NCBI GenBank assembly: GCA_038251405.1
Contig: JBBSBH010000005.1
Location: 124,001 to 188,000, forward strand
Direction: 5' to 3'
Origin: JADJLQ01 sp038251405
GTDB lineage: Bacteria > Bacteroidota > Bacteroidia > Chitinophagales > Saprospiraceae
Length of the DNA: 64,000 bases
The notes under the pieces are model-generated. The model was not told the DNA's origin, searched no databases, and saw only the letters and a list, made by a program, of their open reading frames with translations. Position numbers and translations under genes: made by a program. This document shows, one piece after another, positions 26,589 through 35,489 of this stretch (positions are counted from its first letter, which is position 1; each line of letters opens with the position of its first letter).

Positions 26589-28715
26589 CTATCGATAAAA
26601 TCCCATAGCCACCCCGCCATCGACATTGATAGCATTGCCGGTAGTTTTATTTAGCAAGCCACTCACGAAGGCAAATGCAGCATTGGCAATATCTTCAGGC
26701 AATATGATTTCATTTAATAATGTGCGCTTTGCATAATATGCTGGAAGTTCTTCTACCGTAATTCCATAAGCTTTAGCCCTGCCTTCAGCCCAGCCCCCGG
26801 ACCAGATATTTGAACCAGCTATTACAGCATCGGGATTTATCATATTTACCCTTATTTTATCCCCGCCGAGCTCTGCAGCCATTAGGCGGGTGAGATGTGC
26901 CTGGGCAGATTTGGCAGATCCGTAGGCTGCATTATTAGGCCCGGATACTACTGCATTCTTAGAAACAATATTGATGATATCACCACCCATATTTTGCTTT
27001 TTCATTATATCAATACCGACTTGCGAAACCAAAAACTGGCCTTTCACCAAAATATCATACAATTTGTCCCAGTCTTCTAATGAATGGTCGCCGATAGACT
27101 TGGAGATACTGATACCTGCATTATTTACAATGATATCTACCCCACCAAAAATATAGCTCAGATTTTGAAAAGCATCGTCGATAGATTTTTTACTGGTTAC
27201 ATCAAGCATGGTAGAGGCAACGACATCTTTACCAAAAATTTTAATAAATTCATTCTTAGTCTCTTCCAATCGCTCAGCGCTGATATCATTCAAAATGATG
27301 CAAGCCCCTTCCTCTGCAAATTTCTTTGAAATAGCTTTTCCAATACCGCCACCGGATCCTGTCACCAATGCAATTTTTCCAGAAAGTGCTTTGGGTTTCG
27401 GCATACGCTGTAATTTTGCCTCTTCCAGCAACCAGTATTCTATATCGAAGGCTTCCTGACGGGGCAGCGCAGTATATTCACTCACTGCCTCTGATCCTTT
27501 CATTACATTGATCGCATTGATATAATATTCACTGGCCAGTCTGGCGGTAGTCTTGTCTTTTGCAAATGTAAACATACCTATACCGGGGTATAGAATTACC
27601 ACGGGATTAGGATCTCGCATAGCGGGACTATCAGCATGCTTACAACTGTCATAATACGAAGCATACATCTTGCGATATGCTTCAAAGGATGGTTCTAGCT
27701 TGGTTTTTATTTCAATGGCATTAGTCAAATCTTCACCGGCAGCCAGTGGTAATACCAAAGGTGAAATTTTGGTGCGCAAAAAATGATCCGGACATGAAGT
27801 GCCCATGGGTGCGAGTTTTTCCAAATCATTGGAGTTCACAAATTCTAATACCCGCTCATCACTGGTAAAATGACCAACCATATGCCTTTCAGAGGAGCAA
27901 AGCCCTCGTAAAATCGGTGCTATAGTGGCAGACTGAGATTTAATAATTTCAGGTTCTACATCCGCTATTTTTAGGCCACCAAATACAGGTCGCTTTTTAT
28001 TGTAATTGGATTCGAGGTATGCGGCACATTTTTCGATAACTTCCAGGCTGTTGATATAACTTTCATAAGAAGTATTACCCCAGGTAAATAAACCGTGTGA
28101 GCCCAGCATGATACCTTTTAGTTTTTTACCATTCATCAGGTTTTCTTCCAGACAGGTTCGCAGTTTTAGACCGAGATCAAAGCCTGGTCTTTGCCATTCC
28201 ACCCAGCCGATCTCACCGTCAAAAAGATCATGGGTAATCTGTTTGCCCTCTTTAGCTGCCGCAATAGCAATAGCAGCATCAGGATGTAAATGATCAATAT
28301 GCCTGAAAGGTAAAAAGCCATGCAGCGGAGTATCTATGGAAGGTGCTTTTGAATTAAGGTCAAAAATGCAATGATTGAATAGAGCTACCATTTCATCTTC
28401 ATGATCGATGCCCCTATAAACCTGCTCCAGGGAGAGAAGTCTTTCTGTGTATAAGGCAGCACAACCAGATTTTTTCAAAGTACCTATATCCCCGCCTGAG
28501 CCCTTGATCCACATCACTTCGGTAGTATTACCAGTCAAAGGGTCTTTATCGTAAATCTTTACAGAGGTGTTTCCACCACCATAATTGGTCAATCTTAGAT
28601 CAGCTCCTAAAAGATTGGATCTATATATGAACAGATCTACTTCGTCTGTGATGATTTTTGCTTTTTCATGATCCCATAGGTAGGAAACATACTTGAATGA
28701 AGGATTGTCTGACAT
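26589..28715 (-). CDS. Bifunctional rhamnulose-1-phosphate aldolase / short-chain dehydrogenase
   Basis: 708-residue fusion. The N-terminal class II aldolase/adducin domain (residues 1 to about 430) has NYGGGNTSVKI, the metal-site PFRHIDHLHPDAAIA and MLGSHGLFTWGNTSYES. The C-terminal SDR domain starts at about residue 444 with VTGSGGGIGKAIS and has NNAG and the catalytic YGSAK (Tyr598, Lys602). Proteins of this kind (RhaEW type) split rhamnulose-1-phosphate and oxidise the resulting lactaldehyde; related fusions act on other sugars. No other rhamnose gene is in the window, so the sugar is uncertain. It has its own promoter element upstream. Confidence 0.93.
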   Translation of the reverse strand: MSDNPSFKYVSYLWDHEKAKIITDEVDLFIYRSNLLGADLRLTNYGGGNTSVKIYDKDPLTGNTTEVMWIKGSGGDIGTLKKSGCAALYTERLLSLEQVYRGIDHEDEMVALFNHCIFDLNSKAPSIDTPLHGFLPFRHIDHLHPDAAIAIAAAKEGKQITHDLFDGEIGWVEWQRPGFDLGLKLRTCLEENLMNGKKLKGIMLGSHGLFTWGNTSYESYINSLEVIEKCAAYLESNYNKKRPVFGGLKIADVEPEIIKSQSATIAPILRGLCSSERHMVGHFTSDERVLEFVNSNDLEKLAPMGTSCPDHFLRTKISPLVLPLAAGEDLTNAIEIKTKLEPSFEAYRKMYASYYDSCKHADSPAMRDPNPVVILYPGIGMFTFAKDKTTARLASEYYINAINVMKGSEAVSEYTALPRQEAFDIEYWLLEEAKLQRMPKPKALSGKIALVTGSGGGIGKAISKKFAEEGACIILNDISAERLEETKNEFIKIFGKDVVASTMLDVTSKKSIDDAFQNLSYIFGGVDIIVNNAGISISKSIGDHSLEDWDKLYDILVKGQFLVSQVGIDIMKKQNMGGDIINIVSKNAVVSGPNNAAYGSAKSAQAHLTRLMAAELGGDKIRVNMINPDAVIAGSNIWSGGWAEGRAKAYGITVEELPAYYAKRTLLNEIILPEDIANAAFAFVSGLLNKTTGNAINVDGGVAMGFYR

Positions 28716-28719
28716 TGGT

Positions 28720-28727
28720 CAAATATA
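28720..28727 (-). promoter_or_regulatory. Candidate -7 element of the aldolase/dehydrogenase gene
   Basis: The minus strand reads TATATTTG, an exact TAnnTTTG match, ending 4 bp before the start ATG at 28715. No clear TTTG -33 box was found at the usual spacing. Confidence 0.5.
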
Positions 28728-28783
28728 TTAAATGTTGGCGGGGGTATACAGGAAAATTTTGTGAAATCGTACAGAATGTCATA

Positions 28784-29527
28784 TCAGGTAAAATACTTCA
28801 TTAAACCATCCTTTTTATTCCTGGAGACATTGATATGTTGACCGTCACTCAGAATCAAATAACCACCATCGCTTTTAATGTACTGACTTACTTCGTTAAT
28901 ATTCACTATAGTGGAATGGTGCACTCTCACAAATGATTTATATTCTTCCAGGGAAAATTGAATTTCTTTCAGGCTTCTGCTGGCCAAAATTTTTTCTCCG
29001 CTTTTTAAATGAATATGGGTATAATTTCCTTCTGCCTGGCAAAATAAGATGTCTTCAGAATTGATCAATTTAAAGCCTTCTAAATTGGGAATGGCAATTT
29101 TTCTAAAGGTATTTTCTTTTTTGGCGATCACATCGAGTAGAAATTGAAACTGATCCGAATTTGGATTTGACTTTTTTTCTGCAAATCTATCTACAGCTAG
29201 TATGAGTTCCGCAGGATCCACAGGTTTCAACAGGTAATCCAGCGCACTATATCGAATGGCTTTTATGGCATACTGATGAAAAGCCGTAGTAAATATCACA
29301 GCAAGTGGAATCTCTTTTATTTCTTCAAGCACTTCAAATCCATTTTTATTAGGCATTTCTATATCCAGGAACAGCAGATCGGGATTGAATTTTCTTATAC
29401 CTGTAATGCCCTCTTTAGATTTATTAAACACTGCGATGACCTCTATTTGAGGACAGTACTGCTTCAATAATATTTCCAACGAAGCAGCAGCGTCTACTTC
29501 GTCATCTAAGATAATGGTGCGTATCAT
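28784..29527 (-). CDS. LytTR-family response regulator
   Basis: 247 residues. N-terminal receiver domain with acidic DDE at residues 8-10, phospho-acceptor Asp55 in LLFLDIEMPNKNGFE, TTAFHQYAIKAIRYSALDYLLKPV (Thr/Ser and Lys positions) and a C-terminal LytTR DNA-binding domain (about 145-247, FCQAEGNYTHIHLKSGEKI and RVHHSTIVNINEV). Its ATG overlaps the stop of the sensor kinase gene (TAATG), so kinase and regulator are translationally coupled. It probably binds a direct-repeat site upstream of target genes; the targets are unknown, the adjacent aldolase and SusC genes being natural candidates. Confidence 0.95.
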   Translation of the reverse strand: MIRTIILDDEVDAAASLEILLKQYCPQIEVIAVFNKSKEGITGIRKFNPDLLFLDIEMPNKNGFEVLEEIKEIPLAVIFTTAFHQYAIKAIRYSALDYLLKPVDPAELILAVDRFAEKKSNPNSDQFQFLLDVIAKKENTFRKIAIPNLEGFKLINSEDILFCQAEGNYTHIHLKSGEKILASRSLKEIQFSLEEYKSFVRVHHSTIVNINEVSQYIKSDGGYLILSDGQHINVSRNKKDGLMKYFT

Positions 29528-32500
29528 TAGAGTAAAGGTAATTTAATGGTTACTTCGGTTCCTGAAGGGTGGTTATCTATATCATAGAGGTCATTTATGA
29601 TGACTTCAGGAATAAAGTCACCCGATGTATCCGTGAGCAATATTCTTTCTTTTGTAAGCTGTATTCCCATAGATCTATGAAGCTGCAGGTCACCTTTCAG
29701 TTTCTCAGAGGCAACCCTACCAATTCCATTATCAATTACTTTAATTTCGACAGCATCATTAAAATGCCTGGTTGAAATAATCAGGCTCGCCTCTTCTTCC
29801 CTGGGCATCAGGCCATGTATAATAGCATTCTCTACAAAAGGTTGGATAATCAGCGGAGGGACTTTTATATCTTCTTCATCGATATCATCGGAATTAATAA
29901 TTTTAAAATTAAAGTTTTGTTTGAATCGTAATGCTTCCATCTCTATATAAAGTCTCAAAGTAGTTAATTCCTGCTCCAGGGTAATCAATGGCTGCCCTGA
30001 ATTCTCCAATATCTTTCTTATCAACTGAGAAAACTTCAATAGATAAGCAGATGCATTCAACTTATCATTCACTAGTATAAAATGATTAATAGAATTGAGG
30101 GAATTAAAAATAAAATGCGGATTCATCTGAGCTCTCATAGCGAGGTTTTCCACTTCCAAAGCTCGCTTTTTGAGAGATTGGTTTTCTTCTTCTTTTATTT
30201 TGTTTTCATTGAGTATTTTTATTTTTTCGGCAAGCGAAGCATTTGATTTGATCAGGCTTCGGGATCGAAATTGGATAAATGAAAACATAGCTCCAAAGAA
30301 AGATAAACCATAAAATGAATACGCCCACCAGGTCTTATACCAGGGTGGGGATATGGTGATATTTAGTTTCTTATGTTCATCACTCCAAATTCCGTCTGAA
30401 TTAGTCGCCTTTACTTCAAAGATATATTTCCCCGGATCAAGATTAGTATAGGTAGCGCTCCTCTCATTTCCAACATATTGCCATGTACTGTCAAACCCCT
30501 TTAAACGATATGCATACTGAATTAAATTAGGCGCTGAATAATCTAAAGCGAGGTAATCTAAACTTATAATATTATGGTTATAGTTCAAACTAATCTCATT
30601 TTGAAATGAAATATCCTCTTCCAATTTAAACTCTTTTCCCTTTATTTCGAAAGGCTTCAAAATGGTTATAGATTTATTAGAAATCTTTAAATCCGTTATG
30701 AAAATTGGTGGTTTAAATTTACTTAAGCTAATATTATCTGGCTCGATATAGTCAATACCATCACTACCTGCATAATATATTCTATTTCCAAATCTGCTTC
30801 TTCCAAAGCTAAATGCATCATAGCCCCTATTTAACAAACCATTTTCAAAAGTAAAATTTGTAAACTTTTCTGTGTTGGGATTGAATAAAGACAAACCAGC
30901 ATAGGTAGACAACCATAGATTGCCGTTATTATCAGGGTAGATAGAAAAAACATTATTATTTATTAATCCATCATTAGTAGTATAATTTATAAACTTATCC
31001 GTTTCAACATCCAATTTATTTAAACCGCCGCCATAAGTACCACACCATATGTTACCCATTGAATCTTCATAGATAGCAAAAGCAGTATTTTCACTTATTG
31101 TATTTATATTTTTTTCATCATGTGAGTATACTTTGAATGAATCTAATGATTTTTCATACTTTAATAATCCACCTCTAGTACCTATCCAAATTTTTTGATT
31201 TCTATCTTCAAAAATGGTTCTAGTCGATCCCAAACTACCATAGAATTTATAATGTCGAAAAATTTTGTTTTTTAAACCGATTTTATAAATGCCATCGTTC
31301 CATGTAGCTAGCCATAAGTTTTCATTTGAATCTATATAAATTTTCCTGATATACTGATCTCTAATACGCTTTAATTCTGGTATTTCCCTTTCAATATCAA
31401 TAAATTTACCGTTTAGTTTATCATATAAAAAAACTCCTTTAGATCCAATCCAAATCCTTTCGTCACTTTCTCTGAAAGCACATATCATTCCTATCTTTAG
31501 CCAAATGTCCTGTGCTTCTAACGGTAGAGAATTTAAAGGCGTAATATTTCGAGAATTTAAGTCTAAGAAAGCAGGCCCTATTTTAGTTGGAATTAAAAGT
31601 GTATCGCGGCCGTATTCAAACACTTCAGGATATTCAGGAATAGCTCTAAATTCTGAGAAATCAATTTTTACACTCTGAAATTGTAATCTATTTAAATTAG
31701 TCTTCATTAACTTATCCGAATTAACCCAAAGAATATTATTTTTTGATTGAAATAATAATCTAATCGGAAATTTAGAATAAGTGGAAGAATCCATTGAGTT
31801 CTTAATGGACATGTATTTATTAGTTTTTGAATTATATGAAAATAATCCGTTTAATGTACCAATCCATATTTCATTTTCATTTTTAAGGGCAATTCCACTT
31901 AATTGTTCATTTATTAATGTTGAATCTATAATTGAACTAGAAAAGTTCACTCCCGTTAAATGGAATCTTAAAATTTTACTATCACTTGAAATCCCTAAAA
32001 CATCGCCATTGGCAGTAGAGAATATTTCTAATATATATAGATTATCAATAAATTGATAAGAAGTATCATTCATTGCTTTCTGAAAAGCTAATCTATTATA
32101 AAGATTTATAATAACTGAATTATTGATAAAATTGACTTTGTATATTGGGCCAAGTTTATTAAGAATAGATCTTTTGAGCTGGTCAGCTACTGAATCATAA
32201 ATATATAAGCTTTTTTCACTAAATACCCATAATTTTCCGTCAGGTGCATAAACCAAATTTTCAATTGGTATTGCACCTATTCCGTATTTTAAGCTATCAT
32301 TATATCGAATAAATATCTTTTTTTTTAAATCAAAATAGTTCAGACCATTTTGCGTCCCTATCCACAAATTATGCCTAGGATCCTCTAAAATGCAGTTAAT
32401 TTTATTATCACTTATAGTAAAATTATCTTTTGTATTATTTAAAAATTTATGAAGAGTAATCCCATCGTAGTAAAATAATCCACTTAGCGTCTCAAACCAG

Positions 32501-32676
32501 ATATAACCACGACTATCTTCAAATGCAGACCCAGCATGATTACCTTCAATAACCTCGCTATTTTTAAAGTTAATACTTTCAAATTTTAATTCCTGCACAG
32601 TCTGAGAAAGTAGTGAAGTGCATATTAATAAGATTATAAATAAAATAAATTTTTCATTTATATAAGAGCAATTCAT
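29527..32676 (-). CDS. Propeller-type sensor histidine kinase (LytS-type His_kinase)
   Basis: 1049 residues. After a signal segment (MNCSYINEKFILFIILLICT) come about 14 two-strand regulator-propeller repeats of the pattern NLWIGTxxGL (for example ILEDPRHNLWIGTQNGLNYF, IYEDSMGNIWCGTYGGGLNK), then a Y_Y_Y domain (DYSAPNLIQYAYRLKGFDSTW), a membrane segment at about 785-805 and a cytoplasmic His_kinase domain with phospho-acceptor His854 in MNPHFIFNSLNSINHF and ATP site DNGIGR. The periplasmic propeller is related to that of hybrid two-component glycan sensors, but here the kinase is not fused to a DNA-binding domain and instead uses the LytTR protein. Confidence 0.95.
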   Translation of the reverse strand: MNCSYINEKFILFIILLICTSLLSQTVQELKFESINFKNSEVIEGNHAGSAFEDSRGYIWFETLSGLFYYDGITLHKFLNNTKDNFTISDNKINCILEDPRHNLWIGTQNGLNYFDLKKKIFIRYNDSLKYGIGAIPIENLVYAPDGKLWVFSEKSLYIYDSVADQLKRSILNKLGPIYKVNFINNSVIINLYNRLAFQKAMNDTSYQFIDNLYILEIFSTANGDVLGISSDSKILRFHLTGVNFSSSIIDSTLINEQLSGIALKNENEIWIGTLNGLFSYNSKTNKYMSIKNSMDSSTYSKFPIRLLFQSKNNILWVNSDKLMKTNLNRLQFQSVKIDFSEFRAIPEYPEVFEYGRDTLLIPTKIGPAFLDLNSRNITPLNSLPLEAQDIWLKIGMICAFRESDERIWIGSKGVFLYDKLNGKFIDIEREIPELKRIRDQYIRKIYIDSNENLWLATWNDGIYKIGLKNKIFRHYKFYGSLGSTRTIFEDRNQKIWIGTRGGLLKYEKSLDSFKVYSHDEKNINTISENTAFAIYEDSMGNIWCGTYGGGLNKLDVETDKFINYTTNDGLINNNVFSIYPDNNGNLWLSTYAGLSLFNPNTEKFTNFTFENGLLNRGYDAFSFGRSRFGNRIYYAGSDGIDYIEPDNISLSKFKPPIFITDLKISNKSITILKPFEIKGKEFKLEEDISFQNEISLNYNHNIISLDYLALDYSAPNLIQYAYRLKGFDSTWQYVGNERSATYTNLDPGKYIFEVKATNSDGIWSDEHKKLNITISPPWYKTWWAYSFYGLSFFGAMFSFIQFRSRSLIKSNASLAEKIKILNENKIKEEENQSLKKRALEVENLAMRAQMNPHFIFNSLNSINHFILVNDKLNASAYLLKFSQLIRKILENSGQPLITLEQELTTLRLYIEMEALRFKQNFNFKIINSDDIDEEDIKVPPLIIQPFVENAIIHGLMPREEEASLIISTRHFNDAVEIKVIDNGIGRVASEKLKGDLQLHRSMGIQLTKERILLTDTSGDFIPEVIINDLYDIDNHPSGTEVTIKLPLL

Positions 32677-33028
32677 ATCTCTGAATTTATAGTATTGAAA
32701 TTAATTAATTCTACTGGATGTAAGAATAATTATTATTTTAAATCAATTTCAAGAAAAGATGAACTGTTTTATACTTCATCTTACTCCTCAAAAATTCCAA
32801 TGACCCTAAAGCTCTCTCAATATCAAATCCATGATCCTTTCCTTGTGATACCATATACTGATAATATTTAGAATCAATAGGTAAAGTCTTCACTTCATTG
32901 TCTTTTTCCCTTTAAAAATAGTCGAATACTTAACTAAAAAAGCCTTCTATTGTAAGTTAGTAGATATGAGTCTATAACCTGTATTATTTTCAGGATAACT
33001 TGAATTGAAATTGCCTTTTTATCTTAAA
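32677..33028. other. Gap with an unassigned coding-like stretch on the minus strand
   Basis: No recognised gene. On the minus strand a 51-codon frame runs from GTG at 32893 to TAA at 32738-32740 and includes YYQYMVSQGKDHGF, DIERALGSLEFLRSKMKY and YKTVHLFLK, which reads like real protein (frame open for at least 7 more codons upstream to 32914). The family was not recognised. It may be a small gene or a scar of a larger one. It lies between the kinase gene and the glnN terminator. Confidence 0.35.
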
Positions 33029-33029
33029 A

Positions 33030-33072
33030 ACAAGATCGCCCCGAAGAATCATGTTCATCGAGGCGATCTTTT
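33030..33072 (-). terminator. Terminator after glnN
   Basis: Arms AAGATCGCC (33032-33040) and GGCGATCTT (33062-33070) pair perfectly over 9 bp; on the minus strand the stem is followed by GTTTTTAAG. It begins 24 bp after the glnN stop. Confidence 0.8.
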
Positions 33073-33096
33073 ATTGTTTATTAATCAGCAAGACTT

Positions 33097-35295
33097 TTAT
33101 CTCACCATCAACAGTTCACGGTATTTTGGCAATGGCCATTCATCATCATCTACGATTAGTTCAAGTTTGTCGATGCAATAGCGAATGGGATCGAAAAAGG
33201 CTTTTACTTTTTGATTGTAGGCCAGGGCCCGTTTGTGAGCATCTTCGATGGCATTTGCTTTTTTACGCGCCTCTGTCATCTCCTCTACCAAAGTCTGAAT
33301 CTTACCTATGTATTCAGATATTTTTTTGATAGTATCTACTGTAGGTTTGTAAATTTTGGCTGGTATACCTATTATCTTCTGCCCTTTTACGTTTTCTACC
33401 AAACTGGTTTGATATTTTAATGAAGTAGATACAATATGATTAATGGCCAGATCACCTAGTACTCGGCTTTCTATTTGTACTTTCTTGATGTAGTTTTCCC
33501 ATTCTATTTCTACTCTGGCATGTAATTCTTTATGAGAATAGACGCCATGCCTTTCAAATAAGTCAACATTTTCTTTTCTCAAGTATACATTCAAAGCAGA
33601 CGGAGTATCATTGATATTACCCAGCTTTCGCTTAGCCGCTTCTTTTACCCACTCCTGTGAATAATTATTTCCTTCGAAAATGATTTTTTTAGCGGTTTTG
33701 ATATACCCTTGAAGTACTTCAGAAATAGCTAATTCTTTTTTCTGACCACCTTCTATCAGTTTGTCCACTTCGGCTTTAAATTTAAATAATTGATCAGCAA
33801 CCATGGTATTCAATACCGTCATGGGCTGAGCACAGTTGGCACTGGAGCCCACTGCTCTGAATTCAAATTTATTACCAGTAAAAGCAAAAGGAGAAGTACG
33901 ATTACGATCCGTATTGTCCAGAATCAAAGCAGGTATTTTATTTACCCCTAATTTCATAAATACATTATCGCCCTTTTCCAGTGTGATTTCTTTATTGGCA
34001 GCAAATTCATTCAATACTCTATTCATAGTATTACCTACGAATACAGACATAATGGCTGGTGGAGCTTCATTCGCTCCTAATCTATGCTCATTGCCTGAAG
34101 ATGCGATAGATGCTCTCAGTACATCTGAGTTTTCAGCTACTGCCTTTACCACATTCACAAAGAAGGTAAGGAATCTAAGATTCTCTTTAGGTTTAGAGCT
34201 GGGGCCCAGTAAGTTTATTCCACTATCTGTACTCAAAGACCAGTTATTGTGTTTTCCTGATCCATTGATTCCTGCGAATGGCTTTTCGTGAAATAAAACT
34301 TTTAATTTATGTCTTGAGGCTACTTTACCCATTACATCTATCAATAATTGATTGTGATCGCAAGCAAGATTTAACTCTTCAAAGGTTGGTGCCACCTCAA
34401 ATTGCGCAGGAGCCACTTCATTATGCCGGGTGCGCACAGGCATACCCAGTTTTTGAGCTTCAATCTCAAAGTCTACCATGAATGCATTTATTCGGGGAGG
34501 AATAGATCCAAAATAATGATCTTCCAATTGCTGACCTTTTGCAGGAGCATGGCCAAATACAGTTCTTCCAGCCATCATCAGGTCTGGTCGAGCATTGAAA
34601 AACGCTTCGTCAATTACGAAATATTCTTGCTCCGGACCTAGTGTTGCAATTACCTTTTTTACATCTCTATCGAAATAATCTTTCATCACAGCCGTAGCAG
34701 CTTTATCCAATAAAGCAATAGCTTTCAAAAGCGGTGTCTTGTAATCTAAAGCTTCCCCGGTATAGGAAACAAAAACTGAAGGAATGCACAGTGTAGCGGT
34801 GCCTCCTAAATTCTCCAGGATAAATGCAGGTGAAGATGGATCCCATGCCGTATATCCCCTGGCTTCAAAAGTAGAACGTATACCACCTGAAGGAAATGAA
34901 GATGCATCTGGCTCTTGCTGAACCAAGGCTGATCCTTTAAATTTTTCAATCGCTTTACCAGTCTTGTAGTCTATATCAAAAAAAGCATCATGTTTTTCTG
35001 CTGTAGATCCTGTCAATGGCTGAAACCAATGCGTATAGTGAGTAGCTCCTTTTGAAACTGCCCATGATTTCATGGCTGCTGCCACTTCGTCTGCTGAATC
35101 ACGATCGATTTTAGATCCGGAGTTGATAGCTTCAGCTATTTTCTTGTAGGCCTCAGGACTCAGTAGAGACTTCATTACATCATCATTAAATGTACTACTG
35201 CCATAGTACTCCGTGATCTTTTGATCAGGCAGTTTTACATGTGGAGTAGGTCGGTTTTGAGCCAGTTCCAGGGCTTTAAAACGGGATATTGCCAT
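33097..35295 (-). CDS. glnN: Type III glutamine synthetase
   Basis: Assimilates ammonia: glutamate + NH3 + ATP to glutamine. The 732-residue length and motifs such as ATLGPEQEYFVIDE, RHNEVAPAQFEVAP, KPFAGINGSGKHNNWSLSTD and RTSPFAFTGNKFEFRAVGSSANCAQ (shown in part) fit GSIII, the large hexameric or dodecameric class common in Bacteroidetes. The long C-terminal extension is helical. Monocistronic, with a terminator downstream and a candidate -7 element upstream. No GlnB-type regulator gene is next to it. Confidence 0.97.
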   Translation of the reverse strand: MAISRFKALELAQNRPTPHVKLPDQKITEYYGSSTFNDDVMKSLLSPEAYKKIAEAINSGSKIDRDSADEVAAAMKSWAVSKGATHYTHWFQPLTGSTAEKHDAFFDIDYKTGKAIEKFKGSALVQQEPDASSFPSGGIRSTFEARGYTAWDPSSPAFILENLGGTATLCIPSVFVSYTGEALDYKTPLLKAIALLDKAATAVMKDYFDRDVKKVIATLGPEQEYFVIDEAFFNARPDLMMAGRTVFGHAPAKGQQLEDHYFGSIPPRINAFMVDFEIEAQKLGMPVRTRHNEVAPAQFEVAPTFEELNLACDHNQLLIDVMGKVASRHKLKVLFHEKPFAGINGSGKHNNWSLSTDSGINLLGPSSKPKENLRFLTFFVNVVKAVAENSDVLRASIASSGNEHRLGANEAPPAIMSVFVGNTMNRVLNEFAANKEITLEKGDNVFMKLGVNKIPALILDNTDRNRTSPFAFTGNKFEFRAVGSSANCAQPMTVLNTMVADQLFKFKAEVDKLIEGGQKKELAISEVLQGYIKTAKKIIFEGNNYSQEWVKEAAKRKLGNINDTPSALNVYLRKENVDLFERHGVYSHKELHARVEIEWENYIKKVQIESRVLGDLAINHIVSTSLKYQTSLVENVKGQKIIGIPAKIYKPTVDTIKKISEYIGKIQTLVEEMTEARKKANAIEDAHKRALAYNQKVKAFFDPIRYCIDKLELIVDDDEWPLPKYRELLMVR

Positions 35296-35333
35296 TTTTG
35301 AGAATTTTTTTAAATATGGTTTAAAATCAACCC

Positions 35334-35341
35334 CAAAATTA
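35334..35341 (-). promoter_or_regulatory. Candidate -7 element of glnN
   Basis: The minus strand reads TAATTTTG, an exact TAnnTTTG match, 38 bp before the glnN ATG. TTTA about 17 bp upstream is one mismatch from the -33 box TTTG. Confidence 0.45.
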
Positions 35342-35489
35342 TCTCATTTATTGTAAAATAAAGATTATAGGTATCAATTTTTACAAAAAAGGGGCTATTT
35401 TATTGTAGTTTCCAAGATATTAGGTATCCTCTTAAATCGCATAAACAACCTTCATTTTCCACCAAACTCATGTAAAAATTTTCCTTTAT

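Noticed and set aside
33836..34291. 151-codon plus-strand frame inside glnN
   Set aside because: Antisense shadow of the conserved glutamine synthetase core.
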